Part shown: positions 34,663 to 43,559 of the stretch, in pieces
How positions within the stretch are numbered: the first letter of the stretch is position 1
Layout: every line of letters starts with the position of its first letter
Assembly: GCA_963210315.1 (NCBI GenBank)
Contig: OY723323.1
Location: 806,001-870,000, forward strand
Reading direction: 5' to 3'
Source: Rhynchopus euleeides
Lineage: Eukaryota > Euglenozoa > Diplonemea > Diplonemida > Diplonemidae
Length of the DNA stretch: 64,000 bases
Translations under genes and position numbers: made by a program
The notes under the pieces: generated by a model
The model's input: the letters and a program-made list of their open reading frames with translations, nothing else
Told to the model about the DNA's origin: nothing
Databases searched by the model: none

Positions 34663-35837
34663 TATGCATCCCCCCCCCCCTCCCCCCACAGGGGCTTGTT
34701 TCTGTTGACCCTTCCCCCCCCCCTCCGCCCCCCCCCCCCCCTGTTTTCCATATCCCCATCCTTTCTGGCTTCAGTTTATTCGTTTTGGATGACCAAAAAA
34801 TATACATGCAAACACATACCCCCCCCCGCACCCCCCGCCCCATTTCTTCAAAAGAACAATGGGTGTTCCTCGCTAAGGTGAGGTCTCTCTGTGCATGTTT
34901 CAGGGGTATTGTGACGGTGGGGATGCCAGAGGTGCGGTGGGGGGTTGTGGTCTTTATTACGACAGCAAGGGAGGATAAAGAAGAAGAAGAAAAAGGGTGC
35001 GGCGCTGTCGGGCGGGGCCCCCCGCCTTTTTTTTCTCCCCCCCCCCCCCCCATGCACACCGCCCCCTCGCTCGTTGGATGGTGTGCACCAAATCAGGGGG
35101 TTTTGTGGGTGCCACTCTTCCCTTTTGCTCCAAAGCAGCGTGGCACACAGCACCGGAGGTTTGCAAGAGAAGCATCAAGGCGCATCACCGCACCACCCCC
35201 GTGCCGTCGCCCTGCCCCGCCCTGCCTCACATCGCAAGGGCCGGCAGTGTTTTGCCGAAGAATGTGCTAGGAAACGAACACGGTGGACTCCCACACGTCA
35301 GGGTGCACCTTTTTGGGATATCGGAATATCGGGGGTCCAGACCCCCGCGAGTGGGGGTCTGGACCCCCGCGAGCCGTCTGGGCACCAAAAATAGCAGGGC
35401 AGACTCCCGCTAGCGGGGGTCGCCCAGACCCCAACAAGCAGTCTGTGTCTGATTCATACCGTTGCTGGACATCAGGGGGTAGTGTGTCTGACACAAATGG
35501 GGTCTTTCGCTGGTCGTTATCCTTCGTCAATCCTTCGTCAGTTTTCAGCTAATTCAACAGGAAATGCACCAAAAAATGCACCGACGATCACCCCCCGTAG
35601 CGAAGACCCCCAAAGCTTTTATTTTACAACGATGTTCGCGAGGGGGCATCTTCCTACACCCCGGTCTGTTCCAGTTTGGGCTGTGGGCGTTCCGACACAT
35701 CCGGAGAAACTGTGTATCTCAGGCAGACGCACAGCCTGCCTGACGAGTGAAGGGGAGAAGGGGGGGGGGGTCGCAAAACCTCTCTCTGTGGGTTGCCTCT
35801 TTAACTTCACCACTCCTCCCCACGCCCCCCCCCCCTA
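34663..35837. other. intergenic stretch between foldback elements C and D
   Basis: No gene was recognised. Long C tracts lie at 34665-34745 and 35035-35060. A hairpin of GGGGGTCCAGACCCCC with its mirrored copy lies at about 35331-35371. A short TIR element sits at 35499-35610. Confidence 0.45.
35499..35610. mobile_element. 112-bp MITE-like element, GGGGTCTTCGCT family, copy 2
   Basis: Ends GGGGTCTTTCGCT and GTAGCGAAGACCCC. The interior matches the 28458-28586 copy in reverse orientation, including the TGCACCAAAAAATGCACC palindrome. Confidence 0.6.
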
Positions 35838-36985
35838 GGGGGGGTCAAATGCCACCCTTTTACGTGGACAAACACGATTTTTCAAAAAACCGGCGCAGAG
35901 GCCCCAAAGCCCCCGTAAACCCTCCAAACCCCCCCAGATCGGTCCGGAAACCCATCGAACCCCACTTTTCCACCATTCCGGGCACCTCAGGTGCCCGAAT
36001 TGGGGTACCTAAATTTTGTGCCACCGTTTGGTACCGGACAGTGCCACTGTGTGGGAGGTTGGAAAAGAAAATGCCCCAACACACCACATCTGAGGGTTGC
36101 AATGCATGTTGCTTGCCAACCACGTCATCCGGTGGGTGTCAGGCGCTATGTAGGTGGCATTAGCCAGGTCTTCGATGAGTTCTGGCTTGTATATGTACCT
36201 CCCTGCCACCATGCACCGGGAGGCTGCCTGTAGGTACGGAACAAGTCCAGATGGTCGTGTGATTCCTGTGCAGCAGTGCTCCACAACCGGGATGTGTTGA
36301 CAACGACTGTTGCAACACGAGCTGTACATTCCGGGAACACACGAAGTGCGCTGTCGTGGTACCCATTGTGCCAGAATTGGTAGTTGCTGCGGTCTACTTT
36401 GCCTGGCCCAAGAGCACTGGTACTGAACGGTGCAATATGCGTGGCGAGGTGAATGCAACGGAAGGGCGCAAAGTCAATACAGCTCTCGGATGGCGGGTGG
36501 TGGTGCCACTAGTGTGTGACGTTCACTCGAGGATACAACGCATCACAATGAATCAGCAACCGTGGACCGAGTACAATACGCTCTCTGTGGCTGGTGTGGG
36601 GGACAAAGGCAGTGCCTGTGCCGCAGGCAGGGAGGTACATATACAAGCCAGAACACATCGAAGACCTGGCTCATGCCACCTACATAGCGCCTGACACCCA
36701 CCGGATGACGTGGTTGGCAAGCAACATGCATTGCAACCCTCAGATGTGGTGTGTTGGGGCATTTTCTTTTCCAACCTCCCACACAGTGGCACTGTCCGGT
36801 ACCAAACGGTGGCACAAAATTTAGGTACCCCAATTCGGGCACCTGAGGTGCCCGGAATGGTGGAAAAGTGGGGTTCGATGGGTTTCCGGACCGATCTGGG
36901 GGGGTTTGGAGGGTTTACGGGGGCTTTGGGGCCTCTGCGCCGGTTTTTTGAAAAATCGTGTTTGTCACCCCCATTTGACCCCCCC
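35838..36985. mobile_element. 1.15-kb foldback element (element D)
   Basis: Inverted arms of roughly 370 bp (35838-36210 and about 36625-36985) begin GGGGGGGTCAAATG on the left and close with CATTTGACCCCCC on the right. TA flanks both ends (35836-35837, 36986-36987) within C tracts. The middle is single-copy without recognised coding content. Size and target match elements A and C although the tip sequences differ. Confidence 0.75.
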
Positions 36986-37477
36986 TACCCCCCCCCCCCC
37001 CCCCGCTCTGTTCCGGTTTGGGTGTTTTGTGTGGAACTTGTGTGCGTCTTTCCCTCATTTTTTCTCTTCTCTTCCTGCTGGCTGCCCCCCCCCCCCCCCT
37101 TCTTCAAAAAATACAAACCCACCGCTGCCACACCACACCACACACACACACACCCGCCTGGAAGCGCATATCTCAGCGCATCAAAGAAAATGCTGTGTGT
37201 GTGTTGGGAAGGGAACTTATACTGCGTAGGAGAAGTTAGGAGTTAGCCACTCTCGAGGCTCCGGATCTGCCCCTGCCCACCACCCCACCCCCACCCCCGC
37301 CCCCCCTCCGCCGCGTTTTGCCCAAAGGGCAGTGCGCAGTTCCCGACTTGAATGAATCGTTTTGTGCCCTGTTGTTCTACCGCATTGCACCGTGGTCCAC
37401 CCTGGGCAGCATGCCTGGGTGCGGTGACTGCCACTCTAACTCTCCAACCCTCCTAACCCCATCCACCCCTCCAGGCG
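36986..37477 (+). promoter_or_regulatory. upstream region and acceptor of the EF-hand/WD40 gene
   Basis: C-rich tracts at 36988-37002 and 37085-37100, then unremarkable sequence. A pyrimidine-rich run ending CCCCTCCAG puts an AG at 37473-37474, three bases before the ATG at 37478; this is a trans- or cis-splice acceptor layout. No TATA-like promoter is seen. Confidence 0.4.
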
Positions 37478-40400
37478 ATGCTGACCCCCGCCCCCCCGCA
37501 TGAGAGCCTCGGGGGAGCGCAGCGTAAACCAGCCCGCCCTGGCGGGGTTGGATTGCCAGATGCCACACCAGCCCCCGCCGCCCCGGCCGCCCCACCCTCC
37601 AGCGAGTGCACCGACAAACGGGCGAAGCGGCGCAGCACGCTGCTGGACCAGCTGGGGCAGGGGAACACGCCCGGGTGGAACGACCAGCCGATGGATCTGT
37701 CGCAGCTGGCGGAGCTGCGGCAGCAGTTTGAGGCTGTGATGGACAGCGGGTCCGGGGAGCTGGACGAAGATGAGTTTGTCGCGATGCTGACGCCCATCAT
37801 GCGGGGCATGGCGTCCGCAAAGGAGCTCCGCAAACTCTTCATAAAGGTCGACGCCAATGCCAACGGGAAGGTCGACTGGGATGAGTTCTCCACATTCATC
37901 CTCCTCTCCGGGGAGCACAAGCAGAAGGAGGCTCTGATCAACGCCTGCTACACCAGGAAGTCGGATCTCCCGCGGGGCACGCATCGAAACCCCGACTATC
38001 ACTCCTCCCCAACAACATCCCTCCTATGCCACCCTCGCAACGGGAGGTATTACACAGCAGGGCGGGACGGAATGGTCAAAAGCTGGCACAGCTCCACCCT
38101 CCAGCACGACCAGACCCTCCTGTCCTCCGGGAGCTGGATAACCGATGCGGTTTTCATGAAAAATTCGACCCGGCTTGCGGTGTGCTCTATGGATAAGGTG
38201 GTGTCTGTCTTCGACCTTGCCGGGACATCGGGGCAAGGCGCCCGGCTCTGGCGTGCCTTTGTCGGAAAGCTGCACAGCTCCGGGGGGAAGGAGGAGCGCC
38301 TCTACCGAGACGGGTCGGGGAGCATCGGGGGATCCACAAAGAAGAGCTTTGATGCGAAGTCAGTCTCCCAGTATAAGTCGCTCGCGGCGTATCAGAGAGA
38401 TGTTCAGAAGATACTCACCTCATGCACGAAGGACACGACAACAATGGAGCTGACCGTGCTGCAGGACCTGCAGGACTGCCCTATGTCAGTCGCAGCATGG
38501 GGGCATCTCCTGTGTCTCGGCCTGAAGAACGGTTCTCTACAGATCTACGACCCGACATCACCCCTTCGGAGCAACATCGATGTTGTCCCATGTGAGGCGA
38601 CGTATAAGCTGCACTCCTCCCCGATCAGCAGAGTGAAGAGCTCGAGATATGTCGACGGGGTGATCACGGCTGGCTGGGATTCAACCATCCGGATCGTCTC
38701 GCTGGAGAGGGGCAAGGTGGCGCGCGTGCTGGGGGGTGGGGGGTGCAGCCGGAGCATTTTTGCGATGGATTGGAGTGAGGACTACAGGCTCCTCGCCTCT
38801 GCGGGGTCTGAGCGGCGGATTCTGCTGTGGAACCCATACATAAGCCGGCCGGTTTACCGCCTGGAAGGGCACCACCAGCCCCTGGTGACGATATGCTTTA
38901 ACACGCAGTATGACCAGCTGCTTTCCCTCGGGGTTGACAAATGCATCAAAGTGTGGGATCTCCGCACCATGAAGTGCCTCCAGACGCTCTCCCAAGAGGA
39001 GCCTGTGTGTGCAAAGGACGACGCTCTCTCAACGCTCTCCTTTGACACAGCGAGGGGGTGTCTCGTCTGCGCATCGCAAAGGCCATTTGTCTTTCCCCTG
39101 AAGGCTGTGACAAACGGGCAGGTTTCAGACTCTGTGCAGGACAGGACGAAGGCGTTCCTCTCTGAGGGGTCTGGAGGTTCCCTGGAGTCCAGCGGCTCCA
39201 GCAGCAGCGATGCGCTGCTGTCCAACCCGCTGAATCCCAACGCTGTGTCGGTCGTCCTGAGGAATCAGCCCCAGTCCATCGCGCACACGACAGGTATCTG
39301 CTCCATAAAGACAAACCACCACTTCAGCCAGGTCCTCTCCTCTGACACGGAGAAGCTGATCGTGTGGGATCTCGCAACGGGGACAAAGATTAACGCGTTT
39401 TACCCCCCGTCTGTCGGATCCGTCACGTCGTCGGAGGGTGATGCGGCATACTCCATTACCGACCAGGAGAGTATTGTGAGCGTTGATCTCGACGGGACTG
39501 GGAGGAGGATTATATTGGCGACGTCTAACAGAGTTTATGTCCTCAACGCGGCGAACGGGCAGGTTCTGAAGGAGATGGTGCTGAAAGATGTGCCGGGGAA
39601 CTGCATCAAGGCGACTGTGAATAAGGAGATCGTCTGTGCGATATACCTGGATGACGTGCAGAGATCATGCCGGCACGTCTGCGCGTGTGTAGGGGACAGT
39701 ATTGTCCTCTGGGCGGACCTCAGCAGCGACAACTCGAGCCAGAGCGTGAGGGTTCAGCAGCATACGAGTTTGGTGGAGTCTATCAGCAGGCGCAGCGATT
39801 TCCGCGAGGATTTTACGAAGAATTTCCCGGATGGGTTCGGGAAGAAGTCCGGGTCGCTAACCTGCCTCTTCCAGCTGCCACGCTCCCTCGTTGCTGTGGG
39901 GACGGACTTCGATGTCGTCGTTCTCTACTCCTACCTCCGCAACGAGGTGTTCAACCGGCTCATCGGGGTCCCGACCCCCGGGGTTCCGGTGGATTACCTC
40001 CATTACTGCTCCGTGCAGGATGCGCTCGTCATCTGCTCCGACGTGTTTGTCAAATTCTGGTCTTTCAAGGACAAATGCTTCCTCTTCACCCTGAAGCAGA
40101 AGTCCTTCCTCTCCAGCCTGACCCACGGCTTCAAATCATCCAAGTCTCACGCCAAGGAGCCCCGGAAGATGATCCCGGGTCTGGAGCCCCCCAATACTGC
40201 AGGCACGTCGAACATGGGGTGGCGGGTATTCCACACTGCGGAGTTTGTCACCGGGCTCCCACTTCTCGCCACCGGGGATGACTCCGGGAGGGTCTGCGTG
40301 TGGAGGCTATCGGAGGCGGCGCTGCTGCGGAACCCTAAGGCGGGGTCAAGCCTGGTTGCGGACGCCGCGGCGCAATCGGGGCCCCTCATTACAAAGCACT

Positions 40401-42871
40401 GCTCCTTCCAGGCGCATGTGGGTGCGGTGGTCACCATACAGACCGCATTTGTGCTAGAGGAGCTCTTCATACTCTCATCAGGTGTGGACTCCGTCATGCG
40501 GATCCACAGCGTGCACGGAAAATTTATCGGGTCTTTCGGGCAGGACACTACATGGGATATCGCACGCTGCGTCAAACACTACCGCGCCAACTGCGGCGGG
40601 GGCCCTGGCGGCTCCACGATGATCGCTGCAACCGGTGTTGGGGCACCTGCCCCTCCGCAGCCGCCGAAGCGGAAGCAGACTCAACCAACGGGCAGTGCTA
40701 CCCACAACCCGGGGAAGCAAAGTGGAGGCGACGACGCAGACCCTACACCCCACGGCGGGGAGGGCGGGGGCGACGCCCGACCCGCCGGGGCGAAGAAGCG
40801 GAGCGTCACGTTTGACCCTGCGGAGGGTGGGGGGCCAGCCGCACCTGCAGCTGGGAGGCGCGTGACGTTGAAGCGGATCCTGAGGAGCAGCGTGCAGCAG
40901 CAGAAGCAGGGCGGGTCAGGGGGTGGGGTTGGCGAGAAGCTGGACTACGTCGTCGCGGTGCACCACCCCGCGGGGGTGACGGAGGCGAGGCGGCTGTCCG
41001 CGAGGGTGGGCGGGCCGCTGGGGTTCCCAGCGGGGGGCAGGCCGCAGCAGCAGGGCGGCGGCAGCAGCAGCAGCAGCCCCAACAAAGACACCTCAAACGC
41101 CGCACCGCCACCACCACCACCTGCCGCTGATGCGAAGAGTGCCGCCCCCAGCCCCAGCTCACCGGATGCGGCCCCCTCGGCAGGCGCAGCGGAGGGGCGC
41201 GGTGCGAACCAGCAGCAAGGGGTGTGCGGCGGCGGCGCCGCCGGTGCCGAGGCTGTGGCGCCGCCACCACCACCACCACCCGCCGCAGGGCCTGCTGCAG
41301 CAGCAGCTCCGGCAGGGGGTGGTGGTGGTGGTGGTGGCGGAGGCGGCAGCGACACCAAAGGGCCCTCCCCCTCGCCTGCACCCCCTGTGGATGCGGCGGC
41401 GGCAGCGTCAGCCGCTGCAGCCGAGGCGCCGCTGCCCCCGCAGGAGGCGCAGGCCACTGCGGCTGCCGCCGCAGCGCAGCAGCGGCAGCATGCCCCACGC
41501 CAGGACAACACCGCTTCTTCATCCCCCTCCCTAGCCCCAGCCTCCAGCAGCGGCAGGGGCAAGCAGTGTCAAGCCAGCCCCCCGAGAAACCAGCGGGGCG
41601 GCGGCAGCGCTGGGGGGAAGCGGCGGCGGCAGCAGCAGCAGGGCACGACGCCACCCCTGCGTGGCGGTAGCCCTGGCGGGGGCTCTGTCAGGTTTGCCGG
41701 GGTTGGTGCCAGTTCGCCCCCGCCTCCGCCGCAGGAGGCCCGCTCCTCGACACCGAGCCCGGATTTCCCACCGCCCCCCCTGAAGCTAATGCCAGACCTC
41801 ACCTCGCTGCACACAGGGAGGGTGACACGATCTGGAGGAGGCCTGCGACAGTCACCCGCTCTGCACCCTGGTGGGGTGGGTGGTGGTGGTGGTGGAGGCG
41901 GCTTCACCCCACAGAGCCCAGCGGCATCTGGTGTGTCGGGTGGTGGGAGGCGTCGTGTGGCGTTGGGGCACCAGGTGCGCTCCCGGGGGGTGCCTGTCTC
42001 GCGCCTGCACGACCTCGGCGTCAGCGCCGTGGGGAGCGGGGGCAACGCGCACGGGGTGTTCGCGGAGGCGAGGGATGCGCTGTCCCGGACGCAGGACCAG
42101 CTCCTCGCGCAGCAGCAGCAGCAGCAGCAGCAGCAGTACCAATCCTCCCTCCGGAGGTACTGCCAGTCGCTCCACTCCAAAGGCGGCACCCCGCACTCCC
42201 CACAGCCCCCGGACCCGATCGACCCCAAGCAGTCCCCTTCCGCATACGCCCCTTCATGCCGGGGCGTCGAGTTCACCATTCCACCGGAGCAATACCAGCA
42301 GTGTGAATATCTCCACGAGCTCCTCGCATCCCCCTCGCCCTCCCCGAGGTCATGCCTAAGCAAGGGCGGCAGCGGCAGCGGCGGCGGCGGCGGCGGCAGT
42401 GATGGAGAAGGTGGAGGAGGGGGTGGTGGTGAAAATATTGCCAGTCCAACCCCTGAAGAAAGCGCTCCCCCGCCGCCCCGGAAGACTGGTGGTGGCGTTG
42501 AGGGTGGCGGTGGCGGCGCCGGCAGCAGCAGGGGCGACGGTGTCGTGCTTCTACCCAACGAGATTGGTGGGAGGGGTGGTGGTGGTGGTGGGGGTGGTGG
42601 GGGTGGTGGCGGCGCCCTGCGGCGTGGCGAGTCTGAGCTGTCCAACGAAGCCTCGGGGCTCTTCGACCTGGAGGGGGCTGAGGACAACGAGGAGGAGGGT
42701 GAGGAGGCAGACGACGGGGCGCCGAGCGGGACGGAGGCGCTGCGGGACCTGCAGCGGATGCGCGGGAACCACAAGCCTGACAACTGGGCGCTGCGGGCCA
42801 CGGCGAAGCTCAGGTGCCCCAACCCGGTGACGTTCCGACCGCCGAGGGATTTCTTCGTCCACCATACGTAG
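37478..42871 (+). CDS. EF-hand/WD40-repeat protein, WDR49/CFAP337-like, with long disordered tail
   Basis: 1,797 codons from an ATG just after an acceptor-like CCAG. Two EF-hands come first: loop DSGSGELDEDEF near 88-99 and a canonical DANANGKVDWDEF near 124-136, both with the right Ca2+ ligands. Two blocks of WD40 repeats follow (about 165-1030), with recognisable units such as GWDSTIRIVS, LASAGSERRILLWNP, LSLGVDKCIKVWDLRTM and LLATGDDSGRVCVWRL. EF-hands followed by two beta-propellers is the layout of the WDR49/WDR64/EFCAB8 group, members of which are ciliary axoneme proteins. An axonemal role is thus plausible but inferred. The last 700 or so residues are Gly/Pro/Ala/Ser/Gln-rich, with poly-Gln near 42110-42136 and poly-Gly runs. 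The very end (NWALRATAKLRCPNP..FRPPRDFF) is ordered-looking. Confidence 0.75.
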   Translation: MLTPAPPHESLGGAQRKPARPGGVGLPDATPAPAAPAAPPSSECTDKRAKRRSTLLDQLGQGNTPGWNDQPMDLSQLAELRQQFEAVMDSGSGELDEDEFVAMLTPIMRGMASAKELRKLFIKVDANANGKVDWDEFSTFILLSGEHKQKEALINACYTRKSDLPRGTHRNPDYHSSPTTSLLCHPRNGRYYTAGRDGMVKSWHSSTLQHDQTLLSSGSWITDAVFMKNSTRLAVCSMDKVVSVFDLAGTSGQGARLWRAFVGKLHSSGGKEERLYRDGSGSIGGSTKKSFDAKSVSQYKSLAAYQRDVQKILTSCTKDTTTMELTVLQDLQDCPMSVAAWGHLLCLGLKNGSLQIYDPTSPLRSNIDVVPCEATYKLHSSPISRVKSSRYVDGVITAGWDSTIRIVSLERGKVARVLGGGGCSRSIFAMDWSEDYRLLASAGSERRILLWNPYISRPVYRLEGHHQPLVTICFNTQYDQLLSLGVDKCIKVWDLRTMKCLQTLSQEEPVCAKDDALSTLSFDTARGCLVCASQRPFVFPLKAVTNGQVSDSVQDRTKAFLSEGSGGSLESSGSSSSDALLSNPLNPNAVSVVLRNQPQSIAHTTGICSIKTNHHFSQVLSSDTEKLIVWDLATGTKINAFYPPSVGSVTSSEGDAAYSITDQESIVSVDLDGTGRRIILATSNRVYVLNAANGQVLKEMVLKDVPGNCIKATVNKEIVCAIYLDDVQRSCRHVCACVGDSIVLWADLSSDNSSQSVRVQQHTSLVESISRRSDFREDFTKNFPDGFGKKSGSLTCLFQLPRSLVAVGTDFDVVVLYSYLRNEVFNRLIGVPTPGVPVDYLHYCSVQDALVICSDVFVKFWSFKDKCFLFTLKQKSFLSSLTHGFKSSKSHAKEPRKMIPGLEPPNTAGTSNMGWRVFHTAEFVTGLPLLATGDDSGRVCVWRLSEAALLRNPKAGSSLVADAAAQSGPLITKHCSFQAHVGAVVTIQTAFVLEELFILSSGVDSVMRIHSVHGKFIGSFGQDTTWDIARCVKHYRANCGGGPGGSTMIAATGVGAPAPPQPPKRKQTQPTGSATHNPGKQSGGDDADPTPHGGEGGGDARPAGAKKRSVTFDPAEGGGPAAPAAGRRVTLKRILRSSVQQQKQGGSGGGVGEKLDYVVAVHHPAGVTEARRLSARVGGPLGFPAGGRPQQQGGGSSSSSPNKDTSNAAPPPPPPAADAKSAAPSPSSPDAAPSAGAAEGRGANQQQGVCGGGAAGAEAVAPPPPPPPAAGPAAAAAPAGGGGGGGGGGGSDTKGPSPSPAPPVDAAAAASAAAAEAPLPPQEAQATAAAAAAQQRQHAPRQDNTASSSPSLAPASSSGRGKQCQASPPRNQRGGGSAGGKRRRQQQQGTTPPLRGGSPGGGSVRFAGVGASSPPPPPQEARSSTPSPDFPPPPLKLMPDLTSLHTGRVTRSGGGLRQSPALHPGGVGGGGGGGGFTPQSPAASGVSGGGRRRVALGHQVRSRGVPVSRLHDLGVSAVGSGGNAHGVFAEARDALSRTQDQLLAQQQQQQQQQYQSSLRRYCQSLHSKGGTPHSPQPPDPIDPKQSPSAYAPSCRGVEFTIPPEQYQQCEYLHELLASPSPSPRSCLSKGGSGSGGGGGGSDGEGGGGGGGENIASPTPEESAPPPPRKTGGGVEGGGGGAGSSRGDGVVLLPNEIGGRGGGGGGGGGGGGGALRRGESELSNEASGLFDLEGAEDNEEEGEEADDGAPSGTEALRDLQRMRGNHKPDNWALRATAKLRCPNPVTFRPPRDFFVHHT

Positions 42872-43559
42872 CGCTGCCCCTTTTCACTGCCATGCGAGTT
42901 GTAGTTCGGTGGGGGGTGTTAGCGAGGATGGAGGGAGGGAGAGAGGGAGGGGTACCACACATCGGGGCCTCTACACACAGTCAGTAGGATGGGTAGGGTG
43001 GGTTCCTTCTGCTTCCACTTCCACCCCCCCCCCCCCCTCCCAGTGGGTTGGTCTTTTGTTGCCACAAAAAGACCAGCCTGCTGTTTACCGCTGCGCTTTT
43101 ATCGCGAACACCGCTACCCCTATCTCTCCCACCGCGTGGCATTTTGGGGAAACTCCCGTTTCTGCAGTTGTGGCGCGGTGGCACCTGCCTTGTGGCGGAG
43201 CTGCACGGGCGGTGCCAGGATTCGGTTGAAACCGGGGGGAGAGGATGTTTATTGCTGCCAGGTTGTCTTGCAGCAGCACCACCCCACACCCCCTTCCCCC
43301 CCCACCCCCTCCCCCCCAGCACAGCGTGGTCACAGCCTCTGCCACCCACCCACACTCTCCACGCATCTGGGTAGGAATCGTGTTGTATCTTCACCCACCA
43401 ACAAACCCCCGCTTTCAGCTTTTTCAGCGTATTTCCGTCAGACGCCAACAACACCCGCCACAGCACTCGGGTCCACCCCCGAAACCCCCCCCCCCCCCCC
43501 CCACACCCTTCCTCTTCGCACCTCCTCCTGCCCCATCGCTGGGGGCACCGAGCAGCGCG
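42872..43559 (+). promoter_or_regulatory. intergenic spacer and acceptor region of the cyclase gene
   Basis: C-rich tracts at 43022-43040, 43285-43320 and 43483-43501. The last is followed by CT-rich sequence and AG dinucleotides at 43551-43555, a few bases before the ATG at 43560. No gene is seen in between. Confidence 0.4.

Noticed and set aside
33520-34881. Mirror-image frames in the arms of foldback C as genes
   Set aside because: They are the same sequence read on both arms, with no known domain; they arise from inverted duplication.
35991-36842. Mirror-image frames in the arms of foldback D as genes
   Set aside because: Same reasoning: an inverted duplicate without domain content.
41569-42822. 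Long - strand frame opposite the WD40 gene tail
   Set aside because: It is the antisense of Gly/Ala/Gln-rich codons in GC-rich DNA; composition is low-complexity Pro/Ser/Arg and no motif is present.
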